A stretch of DNA of 35,661 nt. Origin: a virus. Below the pieces are notes generated by a model. It ran no database searches and had not been told where the DNA came from. It was given only the letters and a program-made list of their open reading frames with translations. Position numbers and translations under genes: made by a program. Location: positions 1-35,661 of IMG/VR virus record IMGVR_UViG_3300030389_001864. One strand, given 5' to 3'. Of this stretch, positions 15,546 to 24,268 are shown in pieces (within the stretch, counting starts at the first letter, position 1; each line of letters begins with the position of its first letter).

Positions 15546-16058
15546 TCAGTATTTTATGCAGTATTTTACACCAGCGTTAAAGGGTCTTGTTTCATCACCT
15601 GTTCTTGGGGTTCCGTTGGTTCCGTCAGTTATGGGGTCAAAAACTCTGCCAGTAATAACATCACTACCATTAGCCACGTTAGTTTTATCCACATTTATGC
15701 TTCCAGAGGGAGTCCCAAAAGTGTTAACGGTTTTAAATTCATGTCTATGACCTTGGAACTGGTCATTTTCAAAGCTACCGACTGACGGACCAGCAAAGTC
15801 GTTACCATCTGCCATATTGCTTGTGCCATGTGAACCAGTACCCCTTAAAAAAGCACCTTGTAAATCTGGTAAAGCAAACGTGCTTGATCCATCTCCTGCA
15901 CCCCATGTTGTTCCTATAGCAGTAAACAAATCTGCATAAGTTGTTCTTGAAACTGTAGAACCATCACAAGCAAGCCAACCAGTAGGGACTGAAGACATAC
16001 CAAATGGGGCAATCATACCTACTAATATGTCTATTTTGTTTTGTGTTATAACTGTCAT
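15546..16058 (-). CDS. Phage tail collar-domain protein
   Basis: The 170-aa product has a tail-collar (microcystin-dependent-like) domain at about 14-75: GMIAPFGMSSVPTGWLACDG followed by FALPDLQGAFLRG. It has an H-x-H pair in GHRHEF near residue 104, a metal-binding motif seen in T4 short-tail-fibre tips, and a typical C-terminal ETRPFNAGVKYCIKY. It is likely a receptor-contacting tip. The start overlaps the cupredoxin-like gene by four nt, and a chaperone gene follows. Confidence 0.85.
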   Translation of the reverse strand: MTVITQNKIDILVGMIAPFGMSSVPTGWLACDGSTVSRTTYADLFTAIGTTWGAGDGSSTFALPDLQGAFLRGTGSHGTSNMADGNDFAGPSVGSFENDQFQGHRHEFKTVNTFGTPSGSINVDKTNVANGSDVITGRVFDPITDGTNGTPRTGDETRPFNAGVKYCIKY

Positions 16059-16618
16059 ACGATCACCAATGTTCCATGTACTGCCAGTGACCCGGCACTG
16101 GCTTCAATGTCGATCAGATTGCCCATGTCATTTCCATGCGTGGTGCATTTATATCTGAGTTGCGGAGCAGATGCTGCAACTACAATAGTAATGATGCCTG
16201 TGCTTGATTGGTTGTCCGTTACTCCAGTGGTGTATGCTGATCCTGTGCTTGCATTAATAAATGAGATTGGATGACTAGAGTAAGCAGGGTTACTAAAGTT
16301 GTAAGTTGACCCTTCTATCATCCTTAGTCTTGGGTTATTGACTCCATCAATGACAAATATGTTTGTGCCATTGACTGAGCCTATGGTCACCGTGTAGGTC
16401 AGATTCTCAGCACCCACTGAGATCGGTCCTGCTATCGCAGCGTTCTCTCCTGCACGGATGATGACATCATCATTGATGGTGCTTGCATTGCGGAACATAA
16501 ACTCCGTGGACATCCCACCTGTTCCCCCTTTGGCAACGGTTTGCCCTCCTGCACGGATCTCAACCTCACCCTTTTGGGTGACTTGAGTCCCATCTTCTAC
16601 TGATCCAATTGATTTCAT
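16055..16618 (-). CDS. Tail protein with cupredoxin-like domain
   Basis: In this 187-aa protein, residues about 70-172 look like a cupredoxin fold, with residues placed as in type-1 copper sites: H116 (SSHPISF), C158, H161 and M165 (YKCTTHGNDMG). In plastocyanins the corresponding block is C-x2-H-x4-M, against C-x2-H-x3-M here. The N-terminal part (residues 1-65) is a separate beta-rich segment, probably the virion attachment. Copper binding, receptor binding or a purely structural use are all possible. The gene lies between a fibre-like pair and the collar gene. Confidence 0.6.
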   Translation of the reverse strand: MKSIGSVEDGTQVTQKGEVEIRAGGQTVAKGGTGGMSTEFMFRNASTINDDVIIRAGENAAIAGPISVGAENLTYTVTIGSVNGTNIFVIDGVNNPRLRMIEGSTYNFSNPAYSSHPISFINASTGSAYTTGVTDNQSSTGIITIVVAASAPQLRYKCTTHGNDMGNLIDIEASAGSLAVHGTLVIV

Positions 16619-16620
16619 TA

Positions 16621-16908
16621 CTAACTCGCTGAATCTAAGACTGATGCGTAGACTGCTACTGAACCATCCACGTTTGCTATTGCCAGAGCATCCCCACTCT
16701 CTGCGACAAGTTTACCCTGGACCAATTCCACAGATCCTCCAACGGGTATTCTGAGGTTTTTTGCAATGTCCTGACTAGCAAGGGTGATGTCACACTCTGA
16801 GGTCTGAGTCGCATGAGTGTTACAGACCAGAATACCAATGATGACATCTGTGCTATTTGCAGTTAGAACTGTGCCAGATGTTGCTTTGTATCGATTAAAT
16901 GTTGCCAT
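16621..16908 (-). CDS. Small beta-rich virion protein
   Basis: This 95-aa protein is rich in V, A, T and S with alternating hydrophobic strands (STDVIIGILVCNTHATQTSE, then VELVQGKLVAESGDALAI). It follows the long fibre gene after one nt and precedes the cupredoxin-like gene. Similar small all-beta proteins occur among tail and vertex genes of other phages. I cannot name the family. Confidence 0.6.
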   Translation of the reverse strand: MATFNRYKATSGTVLTANSTDVIIGILVCNTHATQTSECDITLASQDIAKNLRIPVGGSVELVQGKLVAESGDALAIANVDGSVAVYASVLDSAS

Positions 16909-16909
16909 A

Positions 16910-18028
16910 TCAACCTAACGCAATGCTGAAGATTATTGCCTGTGAATCAGCGTATGATTTAGTCGCTGCTTGAAGTGCAGATGACGGGTCTGCATTGAGT
17001 GTGACGGTTCCTGCAAAAGTCGCATTTGCACCACTCATGGTAAGGACCGTTGCACCAGAAGACTTAATATCGTTTCCTGTTACAGTCAGATCTCCTCCTA
17101 TGGTCACATTATCTGAGGTGTCCATAGTGATCGCAGTCCCACCATCTGATGCGAGAATCTCGTTTCCTGTGACCTTGAGCTTGGTTCCTACAGTGACAGT
17201 TCCTGTCCCATTCGGAGTCAGGGTGATGTCACCATCTGCACCATCTGTCAGTGTGACGTTTCCTGTGGTGGAGTTTCCTGTCTCGAGGACCAGATCAAAG
17301 TTTCCTGAACTGGAGATCTTGCCTGATGCACCACCATTCCCAACCACCACCTCACCTGTTCCATGAGGACTGAGGGTGATGTTGGAGTTGCCAGAGGATG
17401 TTCCAATACTGATTGCACCACCAAATGAGGTTGCAGTAGTCAGTACCGTCCCTGTCTCATCTGGCAGAGTCAGAGTCCCTGAAGTCCCGGTTCCTGTGTA
17501 CTGGACAGTGACGAAGTAGTTGACCCCACTACTGGAGTCATCAGTCCTGTAGTTGTAAAGTTGGAACGAGGAGAATGCCATTTTCGCATACTCTGAAAAG
17601 GTAGAGTTATGCTGAAATGTGAAGATGTCTGAACTTGCTACATAATTAACTGCTGCAGGAGAAGACAGATTGGTGATAGACCCTCCTGCATTGACAGATC
17701 CTCCTGTGGTCAACTGGACCTGATTTCCAGAAGCATCTCTGTAGTAAAGTTCTCCTCCAAACGAATACAGTGCTCTCAACTGATCTGTGGGTTGTGAGGA
17801 CTGATTCTGAAATGCAGACTGCTTAACCTCTGTGATTGCATTGTCATTGAACTCCAGTGTCCCATTGATGTTCATGGCACTTGGAGTAATCCTCACCCCC
17901 TTGTTAGAGGTGTGGTCATGAGCATCTACGGCATCCAGAGAGGTATTGAGATTAGTACCCCAATCTGGTGCAGGAGTGACTGCAACGGTGGATTTCGTAA
18001 TCCCTGTAATATTCGTTCCGCTAGACAT
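16910..18028 (-). CDS. Tail-fibre protein with beta-repeats
   Basis: This 372-aa protein has an N-terminal attachment region (about 1-110), then about 200 residues of repeating beta segments (ITLSPHGTGEVVVGNG, NVTLTDGADGDITLTPNG, ILASDGGTAITMDTSD). It ends with the fibre signature PSSALQAATKSYADSQ. The repeats suggest a trimeric beta-helical shaft. It is the first tail gene after the connector genes and may be the fibre to which the downstream tip proteins attach. Confidence 0.75.
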   Translation of the reverse strand: MSSGTNITGITKSTVAVTPAPDWGTNLNTSLDAVDAHDHTSNKGVRITPSAMNINGTLEFNDNAITEVKQSAFQNQSSQPTDQLRALYSFGGELYYRDASGNQVQLTTGGSVNAGGSITNLSSPAAVNYVASSDIFTFQHNSTFSEYAKMAFSSFQLYNYRTDDSSSGVNYFVTVQYTGTGTSGTLTLPDETGTVLTTATSFGGAISIGTSSGNSNITLSPHGTGEVVVGNGGASGKISSSGNFDLVLETGNSTTGNVTLTDGADGDITLTPNGTGTVTVGTKLKVTGNEILASDGGTAITMDTSDNVTIGGDLTVTGNDIKSSGATVLTMSGANATFAGTVTLNADPSSALQAATKSYADSQAIIFSIALG

Positions 18029-18031
18029 ATC

Positions 18032-18346
18032 TCAAAAGAAGAAAAGGTCTACAATGACCGTTGCTCCTGCCTTCAGAATGATCTGAGTGTCAGGAAAATC
18101 ATTCGTTGTTGTGGACACAAACACACTGGTATCTGCATTCTGTTTAGTGACGATGTATCCCACAAAGTTCCTTCCTAGTCCGTGATCCACAAGGGTGTCT
18201 GATGTCCCAAGTTGAACGTCTGTCTTATGCACCCCGTCTGCAAAGGGGAGTGACAGGAGAGGACTGATTGCAGTCCTGATGTTGCTTTGGAGTTGGTCAA
18301 TTCGTGCATCACCTGTGTGAATCTCCGTAAAGTTGACTCTGCTCAT
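18032..18346 (-). CDS. Virion protein next to head-tail adaptor
   Basis: The 104-aa product begins MSRVNFTEIHTGDARIDQLQ and contains VDHGLGRNFVGYIVTKQNAD, a pattern I associate with small structural proteins adjacent to connectors in podoviruses. The C-terminus is beta-rich and ends LFFF. It is coupled to the adaptor gene by ATGA. It may form the fibre-docking or tail-completion layer; the exact role is unknown. Confidence 0.65.
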   Translation of the reverse strand: MSRVNFTEIHTGDARIDQLQSNIRTAISPLLSLPFADGVHKTDVQLGTSDTLVDHGLGRNFVGYIVTKQNADTSVFVSTTTNDFPDTQIILKAGATVIVDLFFF

Positions 18347-19209
18347 GCGTAATAGAACTTATGATAACTGACCACATCTGTGACGGTTTGTGGCTCACCT
18401 GCATCACGGTTCTGAGACTCAGTAATGATCCGTTCACGCATTTGGTTTTTCTGCAGAAGCAATGCAGTCACATCTGCTTCTTCTTTGATCAGTATCTTGA
18501 TTGCTGAGTCTATAATAACGTACTCATCCCACCCTGAGTAAAAGTCAAACACAGATTCTACTGTACCGATCAGAGTAGGATCTGAGAGTGCAGAGGAGTT
18601 CAAATCCGTGACAATCGTAGTGTTTGTAACAGACTGCACGGTTTGTTGAGAGTTGTAATCATCTGCCAAAAACCCTGAAACATTTACCACATCATCTGCA
18701 ACGAAGGAGTGACTGCTCACCGTGTAGGTGGTAGTGGTTCCTCTGGTGACTCCAGATGGAGTGACAGACTCCAGTTTTCTTGGATCAGGGATGTAGAAGA
18801 TCTTGATACTGTCATTTGTTGAGGGGAGTGGTGTAAAGATGATAGACCCCTTCTGAATGCGGTATCGGTAGTCCCTTGCCCGGACGGTTACTGAGTTTCT
18901 GGTTCTCTCAGCCCAATTGTAACGTCTAAGAGGTACAGACTCAGTGTTAGTCACCACCAAGTCCACACCTCTCGACTTGTAGAAATCTGATGGAAGACTG
19001 TAGGAATCAGTTCCAGAGGTCAGAGAAAACGAGTGGGAGGTTGTGAAGTAGTCCTCATTAAAGTTCTCGATAATGAGGTTATACAACTCCCCCCAACTGT
19101 TATTCAGATAACGTGTCAACTCTGTGTCTGTAACGAACTGTGAATTTTCGTTATCGGCACGTTGACGAGTCAACTGTCTCAACTCTGAAAGAGATACCAA
19201 ATCAGTCAT
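18343..19209 (-). CDS. Head-tail adaptor/connector protein with inserted domain
   Basis: This 288-aa protein has a helical N-terminus (LSELRQLTRQRADNENSQFV, LTRYLNNSWGELYNLI), a central SLPSDFYKSR block and a C-terminal SGWDEYVIIDSAIKILIKEE, an order typical of adaptor proteins binding under the portal. Between IFYIPDPRKLE and FDFYSGWDEYV, residues about 149-217 form an extra beta domain (YTVSSHSFVADDVVNVSGF). That unit recurs in other phage proteins as a small Ig-like domain. It overlaps the preceding acidic gene by eight nt. Confidence 0.75.
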   Translation of the reverse strand: MTDLVSLSELRQLTRQRADNENSQFVTDTELTRYLNNSWGELYNLIIENFNEDYFTTSHSFSLTSGTDSYSLPSDFYKSRGVDLVVTNTESVPLRRYNWAERTRNSVTVRARDYRYRIQKGSIIFTPLPSTNDSIKIFYIPDPRKLESVTPSGVTRGTTTTYTVSSHSFVADDVVNVSGFLADDYNSQQTVQSVTNTTIVTDLNSSALSDPTLIGTVESVFDFYSGWDEYVIIDSAIKILIKEEADVTALLLQKNQMRERIITESQNRDAGEPQTVTDVVSYHKFYYA

Positions 19210-19420
19210 AGCTCATCACAATTCCATGCATTGCCATTAAGACCGCTTCCTCATCTCCGCTTTTGACTGCATCAACAAGTTCTTTAGCCATCTCTTTTTG
19301 CTCATCAGAGTATTCATACTCCTCCATCTCTTCTTCTGAGACCTCTTCAGTCTCACTGGACCCCCCCATTTTGGATTTGAGGGGGCCAAGAATGATGGTT
19401 GCTGCTTCAGATCCCATCAT
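19202..19420 (-). CDS. Small acidic protein between capsid and connector genes
   Basis: The 72-aa product has a very acidic centre (SSETEEVSEEEMEEYEYSDE) and a helical C-terminus (QKEMAKELVDAVKSGDEEAV). The start is the first of two ATGs, with AAGGAG seven bases upstream. Its place after the decoration-like gene suggests a head-completion or assembly role. I do not recognise a named family. Confidence 0.65.
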   Translation of the reverse strand: MMGSEAATIILGPLKSKMGGSSETEEVSEEEMEEYEYSDEQKEMAKELVDAVKSGDEEAVLMAMHGIVMSYD

Positions 19421-19429
19421 GTGATCTCC

Positions 19430-19807
19430 TTACGTGATGTCCGTATTTCGGAGAAACAGTGCAAAATGGACCTGATTGTTGGCATTGGCAGCAATGTCTG
19501 CTGCACTGGTGCCTGTAATCGTGCGGATCACCACAGTCTTTGCACTGGTGACATCGATTGCCCCAAACTGAACTTTGCTATCTCCTGCAGCATTGAGTGC
19601 AAGAGAGCACTGTCCAGAGATGAGACCTCCGTAGGTGTCTTCCAGTGTGACCGTGAGTTCACCCGTCCCGGTTCGTGCAACACTCCATCCCTTGCCAGTG
19701 TTATTGGCAGAGACAGGATCGCTTGAACCGTTGGTGGTGAATGATCCTGCAACGATCTTCATTTCAGGATTCAGGGCTTGTACGTCCCTGAAAACTCGAC
19801 TTGCCAT
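19430..19807 (-). CDS. Capsid decoration-like protein
   Basis: This 125-aa beta-rich protein (it begins MASRVFRDVQALNPEMKIVA, then GKGWSVARTGTGELTVTLED) lies nine nt downstream of the major capsid gene behind a strong AAGGAGG. Proteins of this style directly after the capsid gene are often decoration or head-fibre proteins. No enzymatic motif is visible. The assignment is by position and fold impression only. Confidence 0.6.
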   Translation of the reverse strand: MASRVFRDVQALNPEMKIVAGSFTTNGSSDPVSANNTGKGWSVARTGTGELTVTLEDTYGGLISGQCSLALNAAGDSKVQFGAIDVTSAKTVVIRTITGTSAADIAANANNQVHFALFLRNTDIT

Positions 19808-19816
19808 AATTCCTCC

Positions 19817-21028
19817 TTATGTCAATGCGATACGTGCGTTGAACCCAGGAGCATTACAGGCAAGTTGTCCATAGAATCCTACACGAATCTCTACACCATC
19901 GTCTGATGACTGACGAAGCATTCGGTTCCCATCGACATCAATGATGCTGACAGGTTCTCCAATGGTATTGAGAGACCATGTGTCCAGTTGAAGTGCATAG
20001 GCAATTCCTGCAGGACAGTCCTTGTCAGGAATGATCTTGGCAACTCCATAAGGGGCATACATCTCCAAGGATCTGTAACCCATTCCTGTCTCATCATCAA
20101 CCTCACGTTGGACGGTTGACTCAAGCTCTTTTTCAAGAGCAATGAAATCGGTCATGGACACAAAGATGTGATCTGGAGCACCACCCTCTCTGGCTGCTCT
20201 GCCAAGTCCTGAGATGAGTGATTCCTCACGGGTTGCAGATGCAGCAACTCTCTGCCCTGCTAAACGTGTGGGATCAGTGCTTCTGTTCTGTCCAAAGAAA
20301 CTGTCTGAACCTCCGGGGGCCGATGCAGGAAGCCAATCTGCAAGACCTGCAATCCCGTTGTCATAGTTACCTTCGACATAGATGAAGTCATTCTGAGCAA
20401 TACCAGTAATACCACTGAGGTTTCCACTGGTAGTGATCTGATTGGATGTAGCATCACGGTCCACTGCAGAAACAGTAAGGGTTCCTGAACGAACTGATCC
20501 ACCAGACTGAGTGCCGGATGTCACCAACTTCATGTTGACCTCAAAGTTGAGGGCATCTCCATCTGTTACCAGATCAAGTGAAGTGGTGGAGAATGAACTG
20601 TTATTCACTCGTCCGATGCTCATGTCAGAGGTTCTGAACAAGGACCGGGAGAGTGCATCACCTACACTCTTGGCAGTCTGATCAATCTCTGTGGTAGCAG
20701 CATCAAGGAATGCGAATTCGTTCCCCTGTGAGGCTAAAAGTGTCTCACCATCGATGGTTGCAACTCCATAATGTTTCTTACGAGTGAGCAGGAACTCTGC
20801 AATCTGAGTTGCAGTTGCATTGCTCTGAGCATTACTGAAGGTTGCTGATACACCCTGCGGTCTCCCGGTAATGATCGGGATAGGCATGGATTTGCCCCTG
20901 AAGTTTGGATTCTTCGGGACTAGGGTTAAGAACGGATGGTTCTTATATACTAAATCTTGTACTGGACGGTCTTCATAATAAATTTTGAGACTATTGTCCC
21001 ATGCCGTCATATCGGTGGCAGATGCCAT
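19817..21028 (-). CDS. Major capsid protein
   Basis: The 403-aa protein follows the scaffold gene. It begins with a helix (MTAWDNSLKIYYEDRPVQDL), then FLTLVPKNPNFRGKSMPIPI and HYGVATIDGETLLAS, and ends ADGVEIRV-like (SSDDGVEIRVGFYGQLACNA). The arrangement of N-arm, long helix (ATTEIDQTAKSVGDALSRSL) and beta domains is consistent with an HK97-fold capsid protein of marine and Bcep22-like podoviruses. A beta insert at about 150-215 could be a surface domain. The family assignment rests on order, length and these segments. Confidence 0.8.
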   Translation of the reverse strand: MASATDMTAWDNSLKIYYEDRPVQDLVYKNHPFLTLVPKNPNFRGKSMPIPIITGRPQGVSATFSNAQSNATATQIAEFLLTRKKHYGVATIDGETLLASQGNEFAFLDAATTEIDQTAKSVGDALSRSLFRTSDMSIGRVNNSSFSTTSLDLVTDGDALNFEVNMKLVTSGTQSGGSVRSGTLTVSAVDRDATSNQITTSGNLSGITGIAQNDFIYVEGNYDNGIAGLADWLPASAPGGSDSFFGQNRSTDPTRLAGQRVAASATREESLISGLGRAAREGGAPDHIFVSMTDFIALEKELESTVQREVDDETGMGYRSLEMYAPYGVAKIIPDKDCPAGIAYALQLDTWSLNTIGEPVSIIDVDGNRMLRQSSDDGVEIRVGFYGQLACNAPGFNARIALT

Positions 21029-21058
21029 AGTAAGTCAACTCCAAATAGAAAGTCATTG

Positions 21059-21970
21059 TCATACTCCCTGTCTGGATTCGCGCAGAGTTCTTGCTGCTCT
21101 TTCGAGTGCATCAAGTCTTGATATTGGACCCTTCTTCTCTGCCTTCACCGGACGGGAAGTGCCTTTGTTAGAAAGTGTCCTCTGATGACTTTTTTGGACT
21201 TCACCCTGCTCTGCCTTTTCTGAGGGTGATGCGATATTATAAATCTTTTTGACTTTTTCGTTCTGTACTGCCTTATCCATGAAATCACGGTAGGTCTGTT
21301 CAACCTGCTTGAGAACTTCCTCATTGGTGAGGGGTTCTTGGTCATTCATGGCATAGTGTTTCTGAATGTCCAAAACGCTTTGTTGTGCTTCATCCCAGAA
21401 GGATGAAACCAATGGATACTGTTCACTCTCATCTACCACACTCTTCAACTCAGAAACGTAGGACTGCACCTCCTGGGAAGCCATTTCCTTCTGTCTCTGC
21501 TTGTCTGCTTCAAACTTTTCTTTCTTCAACTGTGAGATTTCTTCCTGCATCTTCTGCAGTGCAGTCTTCTCACTGGATCTGTTAAGCACCTGATCTGTCA
21601 TGGACTCATAAGATGAGCCTAACAGTTCAGATGCTTCCAGATGTTTGCCTTCCTCAATGAGAGTCTGTGCTTCTCTGAGTTTACTTAGATCGTCATTCTT
21701 CTCCTTGAGTTCCTGTTCCTGCTTAAACAGTTCTCTCTTCTTCTTCGCAACCTCACTGAAGATCTTGGAAACCTTGGGTTCCTGCTTCTGAGGTTCTGGT
21801 TCTGGTGTCTCTTCTGCTACAGGTTCTGCTTCTACTTCAGGTTCTGCTTGAGCTTCATGGGAAGTGATCCCTTTCTGTCTGAAAAACTCTTTTGCAGAAT
21901 CTGACAGTTGTGGAGTCTCCTCCACTACGGTTTCTTCTACGGTCTCTTCGACTACAGTCTCTTCGGTCAT
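21059..21970 (-). CDS. Capsid scaffolding protein
   Basis: The 303-aa product is highly charged. The first 75 residues are E/V/P-rich repeats (EETVVEETPQ, AEPEVEAEPVAEETPE). A long coiled coil follows at about 75-180 (KRELFKQEQELKEKNDD), and the C-terminus is basic (SRPVKAEKKGPISRLDALER), as expected for capsid contact. It lies between portal and major capsid genes, with ATGA coupling to the portal gene. No protease motif is seen, so removal would not be by self-cleavage. Confidence 0.8.
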   Translation of the reverse strand: MTEETVVEETVEETVVEETPQLSDSAKEFFRQKGITSHEAQAEPEVEAEPVAEETPEPEPQKQEPKVSKIFSEVAKKKRELFKQEQELKEKNDDLSKLREAQTLIEEGKHLEASELLGSSYESMTDQVLNRSSEKTALQKMQEEISQLKKEKFEADKQRQKEMASQEVQSYVSELKSVVDESEQYPLVSSFWDEAQQSVLDIQKHYAMNDQEPLTNEEVLKQVEQTYRDFMDKAVQNEKVKKIYNIASPSEKAEQGEVQKSHQRTLSNKGTSRPVKAEKKGPISRLDALERAARTLRESRQGV

Positions 21971-23805
21971 ACGGGTAATGGCGATTCTGGGGTTTCTGGA
22001 GTCTCAGGCATCTCAGGCATTAAACCCGTTGGTGCAGGAGTCTCCCCTGCAGGAGAAGCAACTGCAGGTGATTCTGGAGACCCCTGCGGTTGTGCCTGTA
22101 GTTGTCTGAGCATGGTATTGCACTGGACAATAAAATCATCCAAGAGTGCAATCTTTTCGGGTTCTACACCCTTCTGTCTTGCTTCCAGATAGGCCAACTG
22201 AAACCTCTGTCTGGCAAGACTAAGATCCATGTACGGTTCTGGACCTATGTACTCTCCTTCATCCAAGATCTTGGAGATCCTCCACTCAATATCATTTTCT
22301 GCTGCTTCATAAATCTGTGTTACTGCATTCAGATCTGGGAAGTCGAGCAGTCTGGTGATCTGTTCCTTACTGTCTATGAGATTGATGTTGATCAACTCCT
22401 GGACGGTCTGCAGTTTTCCTGCAGGAAGTGACGGGAGAATGGACACAGGATAAGGTTCAAGAATGAACTCCTCCCGTGCCACACGGATCTTCTCAAAGTC
22501 CACTTTGGTGATCTCCCGTCTGAAAGTGGTCTGGACAGGGAATGATCCCTGCTCTGAGATAATCTCTTCTGCTAAGTCAAAGTAGTGTTCTGCAGCATTC
22601 ATGAATGCTTGCTCATAACGTCTTCCAATGAGGATGAACCTCTCTGTCTCAATGTCATGGTAGATTCTGAGGGCTGCCCCTGATTCCAGACCTGCAGGTT
22701 TTTTCCCTGTGGCAGACAACTCTGAGATCCCTGAGATCTCGTATGCCCTCTGATACAGTCTGTCCAGATGGTTGTAGACTTCAGGGTGCATGGCTGCAGG
22801 AGTGTAAACCGTTGGTGGTTGACCGTTGTAGTGAATGATCGTTCCAGGTTGGTTCCTAATGTGAGAGGGTGCCACCTTGGACCCTGCCTGTAAAAACACT
22901 AAAGGAACACTCAGAAGGTGCATGGACTGCTGAATCCTGACACACAGGGCATTGATCTCTCTCTGGACAGGGTACAGTTGCTCTGCTAAAGGTATCCCAC
23001 CAAATCCCACGATGGAATCACTCCATTTCAGGAACAAAAACGGAAACTGAGACCGTGTGTACTCCTCATCCACCAGTGTGACGTTCTCGATACAGATTAC
23101 GTGTCTTCCATCACCTGATGTGGGAGATGTGGGCAGGTGCCATGCTTCCACACACTCAATCATGTCTGAATCTTCCGTTTCATACTGTTTTGAAGACCCA
23201 AAACTGTTTATTTGGTTGGCAAAACCCGGAAAACGGTCCAAAAGGAACGATTTGTGGACTTTTTTGACCTGATAGAGATTCTGAGGTTCTCCATACAGTG
23301 CATCATCCATGTCCCAGAGGATTTCATTTGCAAAAACCCTCTCGACATAGATTTTTCCGCTTTCTTGGTAGATTTTGAGCACCCCAAGGTCAAAAATGCA
23401 GGAATCCTGGAAGATTTTGGGCATCACCTCATACAGTTTTGTCTGCATGAACAGACCCTCCATCATCCTGCCCATCATCTTGGCTTTGTTACGGAGTGCA
23501 TAGTCTCCACCTTCTGTAAGGTACATGGGTCTGGGTCTGTTCTTACCAATCTTGGAAGTGATGGTGTCAATCATGGACTGAGTGACATTCAACCTCATCT
23601 TCATGTCATCTTTACGGTGCATGGAGTACCCTGCAGACTTCACCACACCCTGTCTGAAGTCCTCTAACGAGTATGTCCTCTGTGAATACACCCTCAGATG
23701 CTCCAGATTCGCAATCATGCGGTCATAGTGATTGTTATTGAGTTCATGGATCACTCCCATCAACTCTGCATGACAATCATCTAACTCAGATTCCCACCAA
23801 AACAT
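21967..23805 (-). CDS. Portal protein
   Basis: This 612-aa protein fits a podovirus portal by length and by order (terminase, portal, scaffold, capsid). Recognisable segments are NVTQSMIDTITSKIGKNRPR near residue 75, FQDSCIFDLGVLKIY, QREINALCVRIQQSMHL in the stem/clip region, and ISGISELSATG-type sequence in the crown-proximal part. The last ~60 residues are P/E-rich with repeated MPETPETPESP and probably disordered. It would form the dodecameric DNA channel and contact terminase. The start overlaps the upstream small gene as TGATG. Confidence 0.85.
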   Translation of the reverse strand: MFWWESELDDCHAELMGVIHELNNNHYDRMIANLEHLRVYSQRTYSLEDFRQGVVKSAGYSMHRKDDMKMRLNVTQSMIDTITSKIGKNRPRPMYLTEGGDYALRNKAKMMGRMMEGLFMQTKLYEVMPKIFQDSCIFDLGVLKIYQESGKIYVERVFANEILWDMDDALYGEPQNLYQVKKVHKSFLLDRFPGFANQINSFGSSKQYETEDSDMIECVEAWHLPTSPTSGDGRHVICIENVTLVDEEYTRSQFPFLFLKWSDSIVGFGGIPLAEQLYPVQREINALCVRIQQSMHLLSVPLVFLQAGSKVAPSHIRNQPGTIIHYNGQPPTVYTPAAMHPEVYNHLDRLYQRAYEISGISELSATGKKPAGLESGAALRIYHDIETERFILIGRRYEQAFMNAAEHYFDLAEEIISEQGSFPVQTTFRREITKVDFEKIRVAREEFILEPYPVSILPSLPAGKLQTVQELININLIDSKEQITRLLDFPDLNAVTQIYEAAENDIEWRISKILDEGEYIGPEPYMDLSLARQRFQLAYLEARQKGVEPEKIALLDDFIVQCNTMLRQLQAQPQGSPESPAVASPAGETPAPTGLMPEMPETPETPESPLPV

Positions 23806-24026
23806 CAGCTTCTAAAATGTGAGTTTACCATTGTGTCCTGATCCACAGGATCTCTAAATTGAGGAATCACCTGTGGTTGCTCATCCATCTCCATGTTGAA
23901 CTCCACACTGATTCCCATTCCCTCAAACGTCTTCACATTAGACTCCTTGAGGAATGTAATCATCTCCCTGATCTCTCTCAGGTTCATCTCATCTCTGAGC
24001 ATTTGCTTTTCTTCTTTTAGAAACAT
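23805..24026 (-). CDS. Small acidic helical protein upstream of portal
   Basis: The 73-aa product starts at ATG 24026 within TGATG, overlapping the preceding gene by one nt (a GTG at 24029 is an alternative start). The N-terminal half is a charged helix (EEKQMLRDEMNLREIREMIT), and the C-terminal half is acidic and Q/P-rich. Unlike the four genes before it, it is acidic. It may pair with the basic neighbours or with the portal; no family is recognised. Confidence 0.65.
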   Translation of the reverse strand: MFLKEEKQMLRDEMNLREIREMITFLKESNVKTFEGMGISVEFNMEMDEQPQVIPQFRDPVDQDTMVNSHFRS

Positions 24027-24268
24027 CACCAGTTCTTACAACTCCAGTATCTTGCTTTGGTCTTTGGACCGGGAGAGTCACAGTTGTGCCGTGCTCTGAA
24101 GGACTTCCGTGCTGCAGGATTGGACTTCCTGATCTTCATGTTTGGATCTCCAAATCTCACAATCTTCACCTTGTTTCCATCCTTCACAAACACCTTGAAC
24201 TTTTTAGACTCACCAGGAGTCCTGATGGGTTTGTTCAGAGTGACTTTCTTCCCTCTGTACGTTGCCAC
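24026..24268 (-). CDS. Conserved small basic phage protein, 80 aa
   Basis: The product begins MATYRGKKVTLNKPIRTPGE and continues with KIVRFGDPNMKIRKSNPAAR, SFRARHNC and YWSCKNW. I recognise this as a type conserved in marine phages, of unassigned function. It has two Cys (C63 and C77), usable for metal or disulfide, and many K/R. The GTG start overlaps the previous TAG (TAGTG). The position next to the portal suggests a head-assembly or DNA-packaging accessory role. Confidence 0.75.
   Translation of the reverse strand: MATYRGKKVTLNKPIRTPGESKKFKVFVKDGNKVKIVRFGDPNMKIRKSNPAARKSFRARHNCDSPGPKTKARYWSCKNW

Noticed and set aside
13429-18028. Diversity-generating retroelement at the fibre locus
   Set aside because: The repeated fibre N-termini suggested one, but no reverse transcriptase or template/variable repeat pair is present.
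16910-18028. Collagen-like fibre
   Set aside because: The repeats are G/T/N-rich beta segments, not Gly-X-Y triplets.
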